From the NCBI GenBank assembly GCA_038503075.1, contig JBCAML010000005.1, forward strand, positions 1,178,001 to 1,242,000: a stretch of 64,000 nt of DNA, in the 5' to 3' direction. The translations under genes were made by a program, and so were the position numbers. Positions within the stretch are counted from its first letter, which is position 1. The number at the start of each line of letters is the position of its first letter. The DNA comes from Gyromitra esculenta (taxonomy: Eukaryota > Ascomycota > Pezizomycetes > Pezizales > Discinaceae). Shown one piece after another: positions 43,800 through 56,587 of the stretch. The notes beneath the pieces are model-generated. The model did not search any database and was not told where the DNA came from. It worked only from the letters and a program-made list of their open reading frames with translations.

Positions 43800-45929
43800 T
43801 GTGTTTGTTAATGAGCTACGAACACGCTTCTTTCGCCCAGGAAAGGTTCACATGATATATCTTCTTGAGTTCTTCTAGAACGTTTGATCGACTATCCCAT
43901 CGTCCTAATGGCTAGGTTGGGATGTCTCCGAAATCCAATCGATTGGGGTTGTGCTTCAACGTCTCGGCATGTAGATCTTCTGTTCTACTAAGCTCGTTCG
44001 TAATCACTGGGCTGTGTTTCGTGTCACGTGGGACAAAGGTGATGCCTGCTCATCATAAGTCTCCTGGTTGAAGCATTTCAGAGGAGTACGCCTTGCGTGG
44101 GAACGGATGTATTTGTGATTGGTTCTAGCTTCTGAAACAAACATCTGCCTCCGCTTTTTGTGAATTGTGACGCAAACGATCAACAGGCAGAGGCCAACCT
44201 CTCAACCGACAGATTCAGATGCTTGTCCAGTGATCTTGTACTTCCATGAGATAACTTAATCCGCGGCAAAATATTTCATCGCAATGTTCGAAACATCGAC
44301 CCTAGGTCCTACACCAGTTCTTGCTTTCTTAAAAGAAATTACCAGAATCCTCACGGGGAACCAGTCGTGGGGTCTTTTTGATCGACATACTCCTTTTGCC
44401 CGAGCAAAAAAAACTTGGAAGTCCACACAGGTTTAGCTACAGCTCAGAATCCTAGCAATCGATAATCTAGCGGAACAGCCCACGACAGGTGTGTTGCAAA
44501 CAGGTCTAGGAATTCGGTAGATCTATCAGAAGGGAGATATCTCTCGAGCCTTCCCATGATAGGTACTCTACCGTTGCCAGCTACTATCTTTGACCAGCCA
44601 ACGGCCAGGACCGGCCATTGGTGGGAGAAATTCGTTTGGGACTGGTAGGGTAACCGGTTTTACCCAACCAGAAGCCTGCGAAAGATTTTCCAGCCAGTGG
44701 TAGGTGCCAGCCGTTGGCTGATTAAGGATGGTATCGCTGTCATATCCCGTCCCGAATTTAGGTTTCGCCGTTCTACCCGCATGTATCGACCGTTCTGAGC
44801 ATCAATCCCTTTCCAATCCCGGGTGATGGCACAATGTTATACGAAGAGCTATATCTTCTACTTGGTTTCAATGATTGTGGGCGTGCCATTGAATGGGAGC
44901 CTGCCGTGTAACTTCAGCTCCAGCTGTATGTAACGTTCCAAAATGTGTTGTAAGCTAAGGCTGCTTGCTGGGGATCGATCAATACAATAGTGTTGTAAAA
45001 ACTCACAAACTCCTAGTTATTTCAAGTGCGTATCTGCTGCGCCCCTTTTAGCATCATCTTTACGAGGGATCCTCGTGGTTGAGGTTTCGTGGTTCCGTTT
45101 CCTAGGGATGCTCATTTCAATTGCCGTAAAATGTCTTAACTACATGCCATGATTAAAGGAGGGAAAGCGATCATGGATTACGCAATCATTGGTGGAAGAA
45201 GGTGCCGTGATAGCAAGATCACACGATATCTCCCAGGATGTTTCTTTTGCTTCGGATTTGGCCTGGTGTTTAATGTGTTTTTTGTTTATCCACTTCCCCA
45301 ACCGAGAATATTTGTTTTCTTGTCACCCTCTTATTGCATTACGTGCTTCTGATGGACGAGCTTTTAATTTTTTGGGATTGAAATTATTATTATTACCTAG
45401 CCTTCCCTCCGTAGAGAGTTTACCTTCCTGTAGATACATGTAACTATAGGAAAGTGTACCTGTTAACCATACATATACTTGAACTCATTGCTATTGTGTG
45501 ATTAAGCTTATCTATCGCAACACCGTGCAGTTGATGTTGCAACAATATCAACACTAGGACTTGTAGTTATCTGAACGACGTTAGGGAAGTCCAAACGCAA
45601 ACCGCGATCTCCAATCGCATTAACTTGCAATATTCCATCGCACGCTCAAAGCAAGATGTGATGAGTCTCGGAATGCAAGTTTCGGTACGCAGCAACTGTT
45701 TATGGCAATAACTAACCATTGGGGGCCAGGGGATGGTTTGCCGAGAAACGGAAAAACCACTGGAATAACTATCTTACCTCAGCCTCAAGCTTAATCTAAC
45801 GTCTTAGGAGATGGTCGGATATTGTCAGTCAATGTGGTTAGCGGAAGTTTGTACCAAACTCTATGGAACTTGATGTGTGGTGTCTTTCATATATCACCAA
45901 ACAGATATCTTGATTACTGGACTCTAGCT
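43800..45929. other. Intergenic with one palindromic element
   Basis: Promoter of the 570-aa gene and 3' flank of the oxygenase gene. Contains an imperfect palindrome at 44595-44720 and a TACATGTA octamer at 45435. Short frames at 45149-45443 are Phe/Leu-rich and not called. Confidence 0.55.
44595..44720. mobile_element. Imperfect 126-bp palindrome, MITE-like
   Basis: Ends CAGCCAACGGC and GCCGTTGGCTG are exact inverted repeats of 11 bases. The interior halves also pair imperfectly around a GGTAACCGGTTTTACC centre. No TA duplication is visible, so class and mobility are uncertain, though the CAG...CTG ends resemble the pogo-like elements in this window. Confidence 0.5.
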
Positions 45930-46756
45930 TCACCATCTAACTACCAAATCACTCCTCAGAACCCACTTTCCGATCCCGCCGTCCTCGGTTACCAACCGCC
46001 CCTCATGTAGCATACAATCCGCTCCGTGTCTGTGTAGTAAGGCCAATCCTTTTTCAGGCCCTACCACGATTTCTTCGCTTCTCTTGGTTCTAGTAGCTTC
46101 AGTGTAAAAAACCGTTTCTCCGCCAACCACGCCATCATTTGGGCCTGTGAGGTATATCAGAAGCGTCCATGTTGTTTTACAAGGCACCGGTGGTGACCCC
46201 AGCGATAATGAGTTAGAATCATCGTCTATGAAAAAATACCGTTAACATTAGGAACTCACAAATTAAAGACGTGATGTAAATGAGAGAGGGAGTGTGTGTA
46301 TTTACAATGTTTATCGAAAAATTGTCCTTTCTGATATCTGTAAATCCTTATATTCGGATTTAAGCCTACGACCTCGCCACCCCAAAGGGCCTTCCCGCTC
46401 TCTCCTTCCCTTTCTATTACTTCCTTCAGTCCGCTCTGCTCCCAGAGCGTCTTGGCAAATCCCTTATCGGTGATCTGGAAGCGATCATTAACTCGAACAG
46501 CTTCACCACGTTTCGGTTTCCCGGGCGTGGTAGTAAGCGAGACAGACTTTTGAAGGAATGTCAAGTATGTTTTGCAGAGAGTTGCTGTGAAGAACTTAGG
46601 AATAACGAGTATCTGGGAATCGAGAACTGTCTGCAGTTCCAAGTCAAAAGGCGGAAGAAGAGGTGTCAGGGGTGGCCATGAGAGAGTAACGGGTTCAGGA
46701 CCTTCACTTGAGGAAGTAGCTGCAGCTTGTTTCTTTGGAGGTGGTTTCCTCGGCAT
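45930..46756 (-). CDS. 2-oxoglutarate/Fe(II)-dependent oxygenase
   Basis: Two exons, 46756-46306 and 46225-45930, with an 80-nt intron, giving 248 residues. The intron splits the metal-binding motif, which is restored on splicing as FDKHYDD (H150, D152). The rest of the double-stranded beta-helix is visible: TTWTLLIYLTGPNDGVVGGETVFY (first strands, GGET), then LLHEG-like CMLHEGRLV with H224 as the distal iron ligand, and KWVLRSDLVV with R241 as the expected 2-oxoglutarate contact. The N-terminus has a basic Lys/Pro stretch. The compact length resembles single-domain prolyl-4-hydroxylase-like oxygenases of fungi. The substrate is unknown, with protein or small molecule both possible. It is divergently arranged with Snf7, 368 bases apart. 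Confidence 0.85.
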
Positions 46757-47124
46757 CCTTACTACTGAGGATTGGGAGGATTCCAGACAAGTGAACGGGG
46801 GCTGTTAGTATGTATCGGTATCGAATGTGGCGATCCAGATAAGCCCTAACCCTCAGCCACCGTGGCTGCTTCGCTTAGTCACGGATAGGCTAGTGACAAC
46901 CAAGCTTCGTTGATCCAGTCACTTGCCGTCGTCACCTCAACCTCGTCTCCGATCCTTGTGTTCCTCCTCTGCATTCACGTCTACCTCCACCCTCTGCCTG
47001 TCGCCTCCTCCCGGCTTTGTATCAAGAACTACCACTCGTTCGCTCTCAACGGCTTTAGCTAGCGGCCCTTCGGCACCTACGACCTTGTTATCTTCTCAAG
47101 CAGACGCCCCCCCGTTACGTCAAG
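46757..47124. promoter_or_regulatory. Bidirectional promoter of oxygenase and Snf7 genes with telo-box
   Basis: 368 bases between divergent start codons. It contains GCCCTAACCCT (telo-box-like CCCTAACCCT at 46844-46853). An upstream frame at 46923-47240 overlaps the Snf7 start in another frame and lacks motifs. Confidence 0.55.
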
Positions 47125-48234
47125 ATGTGGAACATGCTCTTTGGTCCTTCGGCGGCGAAGAAGAAGGATATCCCCAAGAAGGCCATCCTCGATGTGCGGC
47201 AGCAGCTAGAGATGCTCCAGAAGAAGGAAAAACACCTTGAGCAGCAGATTGAAGAGCAAGATGCTATTGCGAAGAAGAACCTTCAGACCAATAAGACAGG
47301 TTGGAATTCCCCCCTCCTACCAACTCAGTCACTCCGCCTGAACAGGAACTTGTCTCCTTGGTTTTAAGTTCCCTGGGAGAACTTGTACCATATAGTTGAG
47401 GAATTTACTGTCTGAATTTTCAGGCAAAGAAACGCTTCGGTTAATCAATACCTATTCAAGCGGGAGTGGTGGTTGAGATACGTCTCGTGACACTTGTATA
47501 TGAGACTAATATAAATGTTACCCAACAGCTGCATTGTCTGCGATTAAACGTAAGAAGATGCACACGACCCATCTTGCGTCAACTCAATCACAAATCGCGA
47601 CACTGGAACAACAAATGCATGCCGTTGAGACGGCAAACCTAAACGTTGAAACCCTAAAGGTCATGAAATCTGCTAGCAACGCCATGAAGGTTATCCACGG
47701 TGGTATGAATGTGGATGCAGTTGATGCGACAATGTATGTGTCCCCCCCGCATGCGCCTGGAAAGCGGTGTGTTTTGTAGGGAACGGGAATAGTAGTGGTC
47801 GTAGTATGGATTTTATTCGGGCGAAGCCTTTTTTGGGTCCCTTGTTGGATTATTTTTTCATGTGGGGTTGGAAGTGGACTACTAACGACGATATCTTATA
47901 ATTTAACAGGGAAGAAATCCGAGAGCAGCAGCAAATCGCTGAAGAGATTGGCAACGCAATCATCAACATCGGTGACCCAGCGGACGAAGAAGAGCTTAGG
48001 AACGAACTCGCTGCAATGGAACAAGAAGCTTTGGACAACCAAATGCTCACAGCGCCTTCTGCTCCTATCGCGTCAACCCCACAGCATGTTAGCGCTGGTA
48101 AGTTGATAAATCGATGGGCATTGCAAATATATTTCCTAAAGCTAACTTTTACTGTAGTCAAAGGGAAGGCGACCGCAGAGGAAGAAGACGATGCGGAAGA
48201 ACTACGACAGTTGCAGGCTGCAATGGCATATTAA
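47125..48234 (+). CDS. SNF7: ESCRT-III subunit Snf7/Vps32 (CHMP4)
   Basis: Four exons, 47125-47299, 47529-47733, 47910-48097 and 48158-48234 (introns 229, 176 and 60 nt), giving 214 residues, normal for Snf7. The N-terminus MWNMLFGPSAAKKKDIPKKA matches the amphipathic membrane-inserting start. Alpha1-alpha2 follow (ILDVRQQLEMLQKKEKHLEQ, AALSAIKRKK), then the core (LKVMKSASNAMKVIH, MEEIREQQQIAEEIGNAI) and the C-terminal autoinhibitory/MIM region (DPADEEELRNELAAMEQEAL, ending LRQLQAAMAY). Snf7 polymerises into ESCRT-III filaments on endosomes, driving vesicle budding and scission with Vps20, Vps24, Vps2 and Vps4. The first intron uses a GTTGGA donor, which phase and homology support. A spliced Met (AT|G) joins exons 2 and 3. 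Confidence 0.93.
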
Positions 48235-51200
48235 TATTTAGATGCATGCCAAGATCTTAGTAATCCAGTGATATGGATCCGACGGACTGTAGGGTATTAA
48301 GGATTAGAACGTGCTTCCTTGTATTGTTTCATTATGATAGGAATGGCGGGATATGGCTCTTCGTGATACTAGCGTAGATTCTTCCTAGCCGCATACACAA
48401 GCACAGAGGTAAATATCAAGATGGGAAGGAGAGCTTGATCCCCATGCATGCATTTGTATCTCTTATGGACTTCCTTTTTCTACACCCTTGCCTATCTTAT
48501 TCCCCTTGTTCGTTCCTTGGCAGAAGCCGTTTTTTGTTAATTTGTGGTTGGCTTTTTGTGGCCCGGTGAGATTTTTGTTCACCGTTTTCTTACTATACAT
48601 GGGAGCTAGTGGAGTGCCTTTTTGTTTTTTGTTTGTTGGTTTTGGTCTCGGTTTCGGTTTTGTTTTTATCTTCTACTTGCTTATCTAAGATTACTATATT
48701 ATGGGAACAAGTTTTCTGAATGGAAACAAACCATCCTTAAATGGGATCACGCTGAAATCCCAATATAACAATTCGATTGATGTCGAAGTTGGAACACCGA
48801 AGCAAAATCCTCACTAGTTGAACGACAGCACACATCTTAGCCGCGATCTTCCGTATAGGTATGATCGTGAGCGTTCCGTATATATGTACATGTATCCGAA
48901 ACCCTTTTACTCCACAAAAAGCTGTCGTACATGCGGTGGGCATCTCAATATAAGGGTTCAAAGCGTGTAAAGACCTCCTGTTTTGTGGATTAAGAGTAAC
49001 TGCCTAAGCGATTTTGTATCGACAAAGGTTCTAAAACAACCTCTGCCCTCTCGGACCGAGAAACTTGCTTTAGTATTTATTCTGGAAATCACAATGAGGA
49101 TACTAAGTAGAGAACGCGCTGAAGTCAAATAAAACTTAGGGTATGTGTTTGCAAGTCTTGAAAACGGGCCTCTTAACAGCTTATACCCGTGATTATACAT
49201 AACCAGCAATTCTGTAGTTGACCTAGATGTCGATGCAACTACTCGAGCTCCAGTTGAGGAGTGCGTACACCTAACGGTGATCTCGTTGCGGCAAGCGGGT
49301 ATTTGGCCCTTTAAGCTTTGGTATGATATTACATTGGTTTCGAGGACCTATATTTCGTTCCACAGAGATACTCCGGAACGAAGAAATTTGTCGCTGCCTT
49401 ACTTGGGTTTGACTGGGGTTGACCTATATAAAAAGTAGAAACCCGTGATTTGATAATTTCTTTTGTACTTATAGGGGTAAGAAAAACACCCCACCTATAG
49501 CTAGTGACAAAGAGTTCCACCTCGAGGCAAGGGTGAGGGTTTCCTTCTCCAGGGAACATCAATATATACGTGTAATGCTGGATCCATGGAGTGAATCAAA
49601 CTCGAACATTCGTCCCTCTGAGCAGCTCAACAGCGACTCTATACTTGTGTATCAGTACCGCCTGGGCTGAAGATATATATTTTTTAACTAGTTTTAAGGC
49701 AACTCTTCCCATAAATATTAAACCATAAGTTGTTGTTTTGCCTATATAATTAACTGTAACTAGCGCTAGGGCTATGACAATACAAAAACATATTTCCTTC
49801 TCTAAAACCATAAGTTACTTACTTTCTCTTCTAGGTATCACCACTAACATCACTACTACCACCTCCAAAACCACTATCACGGTTAGATTACCTAGTAGGA
49901 TATATAATCGTTAGATTCGCATATACAAAATACAAAACCAATGAATGTTGAGATGTTCTTGGACACAAATAATCACTCGTTTTTCGATATCCATCATTGT
50001 GAAATCTTAGCTACCGAGTTTCTCTACCTCCCTCTCCCATGAGCAATTTATGTATATATTTAGTTATATATCTATATGCAGTTACCGTGTTCTTATCCAA
50101 CTCATGCGAAATCTATCTCATTCTGATTACTCTCTCTTTGCCATCACGTCTGTGGGTGACGTTTTCCTTCCTTGGCTTTTTTTTTGCTTCGTTCAACTTA
50201 TTAATAATTGTAATTAGCACCCAAGCTATGATAATACAAACAAACTCATTCACATCGCCTTCCATCTTGACCTATTTCTTAGCCACATAGTCCGAAATTC
50301 CTTCCCGCCAACAATCCTAAGACACAAATAAACAAAATCAACAAACCTAAAACAAAACAAAACATATAACAACTCGCACAACAAAACAAAACAGAAAATC
50401 ATCTTCAATCGCGGCTGCTCATTGCAGCCTCTCACTGCTAAAGTAAATTCATCATTCACGCCTCCTTCTCCATCCTTCCGAAGCCTATATATAATTATAA
50501 GCAGTTGCATAAAAAAAAGGTTTTCTTTTTATATTTTTGAAATTCCGCTGTTCTCGTCAACGCCCTGAAGTACCCGAGAAAGCATGAGTGCGGGCTTTTT
50601 ACCAAATCGCTTACTCCTTACTTACGCTTTAGGAAATACGTGATGTCGATATGTGTTTTGGGGGTTTGAATCTTAATTGCAGAGTTGCTAGGCATCTATA
50701 GTATAGTTAGTGTTCTGGACCCTCAGGCTCTTGGTCCCAACTCCGGGGAAAAAAAGAGTAGGGCTAGCTAAGCAACTTAGAAACACGATAGCTAGTTTTT
50801 CCTTCAACTTTTCATATTTAACCCTAAAGACGTCGGGCTTAATTTCCCACGCAGTGCTCCATGGATCTATCTCTGTAGCTAGAGCCCTATGGACGAATTA
50901 AACCACACATGCTATCATCAACCTATATCTAATTATTGATATGAAATCTAGATCTAGATCTGATGGGGCTTCTTTACCAGTCTAGGAGAGAACCGAACTA
51001 GAGCATCTCGATTATGTATTTACTTATTTATATATTCATTTAGTGTATGCGAAGCACTTCGAGGCGGTTACTTTCCGAACGCCCTGATTGAAGATATTTG
51101 CTTGAAGTTCCTAAGGGAGGACTTGAATTTAGATTTTGGTCATAAAATATCACTCACTAGATAAGTGTCGCTTTTATTTATTCAATAGGTGTATATAACC

Positions 51201-54101
51201 CTCAGATTCCGTTCCACTCTGCATTAACTATCTCCTCTCCATGTATGTTCTAGAACGCATATGTTGATCTACTTCTTGCTTGTACGAAACGCAACATGAA
51301 AATTACCTACCCCCTCTGATAGGGTGATGTTAGCGAATCCTCCCCACCACCGCCAGTCGGTTATCAGACGCATGCGACTGTCCTGGCAGCGACAATAGCC
51401 ATAAAGCAGATCAGTAATCATAGCCGCAGTAGGTCAAAGCAGCTGAAACAAGGCATTTTTCCGCTTCTAATCGATCGGCGGATATACACGCCCAATCTCC
51501 AACCACACCATGAGATTTTCGATATTTTCTGTCCAAAGACGACACGTCACCTGCACAGCCGAGTCTATTCACTCTAGTTTGTTGGGGCTTCTGTGTAAGT
51601 TTGATTTATACAATTATGCACTACTTAATCTAGAATCTGGTAGGAGACCAAGGAAAAAGTAACGCGGTTTCGTTGAAATAGTGGTTTCGCCATATCTAAT
51701 TTGATCTAGTTTCTTACGATTCATATTTCAGTGGATGCAGGCTGTGCACTCGGCGCTTCGGAATGCCTTGCTCATCGAGTGCGAACTTATGACTCCAGTT
51801 AACTAAACGTATATGCGTTCACTCTAGCTCATATGATGAACATTGCCTCGATGATGGACCATTCCGAAATCCCTACGAAATTTGCCACACCTATATATAT
51901 ATATAACCAGCATAAATACACGTAAATCTGATTAAATTTTGGCTACCAAGTAGAGATATAAGCCTCTCAAGCAGATATATTCTTACCAATTATGCCGCTG
52001 GCTTACCAAGTCATATCCAGGGTTTAGAGACACGCAAAGCTATAACCAATCAGAAACCCCCGCACAGATACACAAAAGGGTCTGGAGGCATATATGAAAG
52101 TGACGTGCACCCGTGACCAATTGCATGTATCCGGCCCCCCACAAATACAGATATACACAACCATAAGCCGACAGTTCCTAGGTTAAGTAAAACGCATCTA
52201 TCCCATTTTCCTCGGGAATAGATGGCGGGTATTCTATTACACGGCATAGAAAAAATAGCCTTCTAACCGAATTTTCCGTCCATCTCAATGGGTAAGCTGT
52301 TGCACCAAAATATAAATTTTTGTTTCGATCAGGATCGTATATGCAGCGGCACGCGACGCGATGATTGGAATTGCATAATCTGCTTACTCACTCCACAGCT
52401 TTCCGGGAGGTAATTAGTCACGCCATAAATAACCGGAAACTCTTCTCGTTGACCAGCTTGAGGCAGCTAATTCCCACAGACGCAGATCGATGTATGTACG
52501 TTTCTAACCTAGGCACTGTTAACTGTATATTCGGAGGAGCTCCACCCTGTTCCTCGCTGATTTTCTCATATCCATCCTTTGATTTAACCTTTTTTTTTTA
52601 TCCTATTTTAAGCCTAGCAGACTAGATATGGGTTGGATGTTGGTGTTATGGGTTCCTTACAGCTATGTTTTGTGTGCTCAACATAACATCTAGCTGAGTG
52701 GCGTTTGGCCAGACATGTCACACTGATCCTCAGTTCGGTATCTAGCCGGTATTTAGTCCCTTTCCAAGAAAAATAAGCGAACGGCTCGACTTTGAGCCCG
52801 ATTTGAGCCTCGAATTACTGCACCGGTACCTGTTCCGATCGGCGATACGCCAGTTACCTACTAAGCGATATATAATATGAACTACATGTAATACTGCATA
52901 CAGTAGGCGTAATTATTGAGTATAATATCCATACGTGTATACTAGGGTCAGGGGAATGAAGATAGTTTAGGTCTCGTAGCTATAGTATTGGTATATGGCG
53001 ACCTAGTAGGACGAACAATCCCATCTTCGCATCCCTACCTACTTGGATATTTACAGCATAAAGGACCTAAAGAGGAATACTCTCGGTCAGAATTTCTAGT
53101 TGCTTAGACCTAGTCCACCAAATTATTAGTTAGTCAACCTCGTACCCCTGTTTCAGATTCTTCGTGATGTGTTCAAGTATATATTTTTGTATGCCAGTAG
53201 TTAGCGGGTCCTCTTCCCATCCGTAGAATCCCGAAGGGTTGTGCCAAATCACTTCAGAAAAATGAAAACTGCATCCGAGCCTTTTCCGGATAAGTACTTA
53301 TTCCAGAGAAGCAAATATGCGCCTTCACAAAATTGCGTGACAGCGGAACTATGTCCAGACATCAGGGAAGTCACAATCTGACACCTTAGGACCAGTCTCT
53401 GACATTTTCTTACCCTTGGCACCACACCCGATAATGGGGTTTTGGATCGGTTTTCAGATGCTGTGGGCCTCAATTAATCCCTGTCTTCGGGCCGCTTTAC
53501 CCTACCGATTTCTTTCCAGATATCGGCCCCCACAACTGCTATGAGGAAGTTCCGCTGGAGCTCTTGTAATTGGTGTAAGGAAATTCTGAAACATGATATT
53601 TGAAGAGACGTTACCCGGGCGTGGCGTGCCACGAACGTCAACATTAGTTTCACATCAATATTGGCAATATCAATTTTTATAATAGGCGAGTGTACCCACA
53701 TCAACCGCGAAGTGTATTGAAACTTAAAGGTGGTAAAAGACCTAACACAGAAAAAAAAGGCTTATATGCATGATATGATATATCTGCATTAACATTTGTG
53801 ATACGTAGTCTCTAACACCAGGACTTCCGAGTCCAAACACTGATCACGATACATGTATTTATGTGCTTACTCTGAATTTAGACGCTGCTCCAAGCCGAGT
53901 AAAGAATATCACCGTGCAGTACACAGCCTCAGCGCCTAGGTAGCACTGCTAGCTGTTAAACTCGATCAGTTCCATATCGATGGTATGCTACCGTTTCCAA
54001 ACCTCCTTCGCATTTCGGAATGAGCGTATAGCTGCACGTATAACTAAGATTCGTGCGTTAGCTGAGCCAGACTGTAGGGGGCTTTAGTAGAAATGCATGT
54101 A

Positions 54102-54255
54102 CAGCCTCCGGTAGAGTTATTGTAGAAAAATAAGGGTAAACGAACGCCCAAGCAGCCAATACCACTGCCAAAACCCTTCTAGTGAACCCCAGAAGACCAA
54201 TAAAAGCTTTAGATCCTAAGCTACCACAATTCTACAATAATTCTACCGGAGGCTG
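54102..54255. mobile_element. TA-flanked MITE with CAG...CTG ends
   Basis: A 154-bp element between TA pairs (54100-54101, 54256-54257). Arms CAGCCTCCGGTAGAGTTATT and AATAATTCTACCGGAGGCTG are complementary over 26 bases with one mismatch. Flanks are CATG on both sides, so the empty site would read CATG-TA-CATG. No coding content. Consistent with a non-autonomous Tc1/mariner element. Confidence 0.75.
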
Positions 54256-54659
54256 TACATGAACTCATGAGATGGCAAAGCATTAGGACCTTAAGCTACA
54301 TAGCGAAGAGTTGGGTAAAGGGTAACCCCCCCACCTACACGTGCTATTCAGATAGATACAACTGAAAGAAAAATCTAGATGGAAGGCTCGAAGATGCGAG
54401 TGACTAAATATAGCTAGCGTGTACGTGTACGTAAAAAGTACGGGGAGGTTTATTTAAGGAAGAACGGTTGCAACAAGTTATACGAGTGATATCGTATGCA
54501 CGAATGTGGAGGCTAATACTACATGTAATAGTAGGTTGTCGGCAAATATCTACACTACGCAACGCCTAGCCAATAGTAACATCTCTTTCTGGTAAGCGCT
54601 TGCCCCATGCGACTAGAGGGACTACAATCACAAGCTCGCACTCGATCGCCCTTATAGTA

Positions 54660-54783
54660 CTACGGGTACAGGGGAAAGCGATTCCAAGTGGCAGCGTGCC
54701 AAGGTATTGATGTACATGTAAATAGAAGAGGCCGTCGATTCTTAGCTCACCGCCACTTGGAATCACTTTCCCCGTACCCGTAG
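54660..54783. mobile_element. TA-flanked MITE with CTAC...GTAG ends
   Basis: A 124-bp element between TA pairs (54658-54659, 54784-54785). Arms begin CTACGGGTACAGGGGAAAGC and end GCTTTCC-like CCCCGTACCCGTAG, complementary over about 33 bases with one mismatch and one indel. The loop centre carries a TACATGTA octamer (54713). Ends resemble the element at 9934. Confidence 0.72.
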
Positions 54784-56404
54784 TACATCTACCTAATATC
54801 TTGTTCCTTATACACCTCGATATAGCCATTTTCTATAGGCCTGGTTTGTTTGATGTTTTATAGGTTTCACGCTATTTAGCGAGAACTCAGGCTAGCTTCT
54901 TCGGACGCCGGTCATAGAGCCCCTATTACTAGTTGAGTTACTATATATAGAATATTAGATCCTACAAAAAATCAGGCTCTCCAGAGTATCATCATGGCTA
55001 GCTCGGCCATCTGTTAGAGTTTCTAAAGCTCCATCCGCCAATTCAACGTCACATGGTGCGTTAATCTTCCGTCTTGAAGTTGAATTTCAAGGTTCTGTAG
55101 GATTCCTTCAATTTTAGCATATTGGTGTTTCCAAAATTACTTGGATTTTGCGGAGCCGGTCCGGCCCGGATCGGAGGAGACCGCCCAGGCTAGACATGCT
55201 ATGCCTGGACACTAGTGTCTCAGTTAACGAGTGCCTCGCATACATGTAGATTATACCTTGAGCGGCGTTTAGTTTACCTGGATCTGTAATCTTTTCGGTT
55301 CTTCGTTATCCACTTTGTGAAGCTTTGACAGTTTCGATACCTGGGAGTGGGCCTTTGTGTTTTCCAACATGCTCCTGTTGGTTATTGAAGCGTGATGCAT
55401 TACGGTGACTTTTCTCACTGGTGTATGGCGCCAACAGCAGTGGAGTGAAACACTATGACTACTTAATTGGGCATGAAGTTTTTTTCTCAAATGAACGTAC
55501 CCTTGTTTATACTACATTTTCCAATTGCCCGGGCCACTTATCATTACAGAAAGTAAAGCCGAAAATACGAAGAAATGGCCACTGACCGACCTGGTTCCGA
55601 TGCAAACCTATTATCACCCTCTTCACTTGCTGATTAGTCCAGCAATGGTTTGGGTCTAGATTCCGATCATGATAAAACTTCTTTCCAAATGAACTACGGT
55701 CTCTCTGGTTCTCTGGAAATTGCTATAATCAAGCTCTGTTAGGATCACTGCATCGTTCCACTATGTTTACTTATTAATGCATGCATGTACGTACACATAT
55801 GTTATGCAATCTTAGCTACATGTAGGTACTACTGTTTTTCCATCATTGCAAATTTTCCGTGAGTAGGAGGCTAGTGAATTACGTAACTATAAGCGTAAGC
55901 ACTACATGTACTTATGTAGTCTTCTAATGAGCACTGCAGAAACCGTGATTAAAGAAAACATCAAGACTATGTTTTGTGTATCGCCCTAGCTCTCTACAGC
56001 CTGATCTGATGCCACTCTTAATACACCCAAGTGCCCTAGATCACAAATATAACGCCAGATGGCCAATTCAAGAATTCATGAACGGTATATGATTCTTATC
56101 GAAAATACTAAGACAACTTTGAAGGCCGCTAAGGCCGGTCTCGCACGTGGAACTTCTAGCACATTCAGACATTTCAAATCTTGCTATATAAATCAAATAA
56201 TTTCAACATAGCTTAAATCCCTAGTACTGTTCTCAACTGCATGCAGTTGTCATAATACTAAGAAGTTTGTCTCGAATTGGTACCAATTGGGCTTAGCTTG
56301 TTTCTGTAGTTTATCTCACCAAGCCATTGGCTAAGAAATGTACTATTCTTAAATGGTACTACTGTGTATATTCGCATGTAAATTGAAGATGCCACAGACA
56401 TGTA

Positions 56405-56587
56405 CAGTCGCACCTCGCTATGCCGGAACTCAGTATGCCAAATCCCTTGCTGTCCCGTACAAAATGCCCTGACAAAACATTTTTTCTACTGCAAAATGAA
56501 GTTGCTGTCCCGGATTCTTTAGGAAAATTTGCTATCCCGTACGGGATCCACTGGACTCTGGGCGTCCGGCGTAACGAGGTGCGACTG
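56405..56587. mobile_element. pogo/Fot1-like MITE
   Basis: A 183-bp element between TA pairs (56403-56404, 56588-56589). Ends CAGTCGCACCTCGCTATGCC and GGCGTAACGAGGTGCGACTG are inverted repeats over 23 bases with two mismatches. CAGTCGNACCTCGNTAT-type ends are typical of pogo/Tigger/Fot1 elements. Only two short frames without motifs lie inside, so it lacks transposase. Confidence 0.8.
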
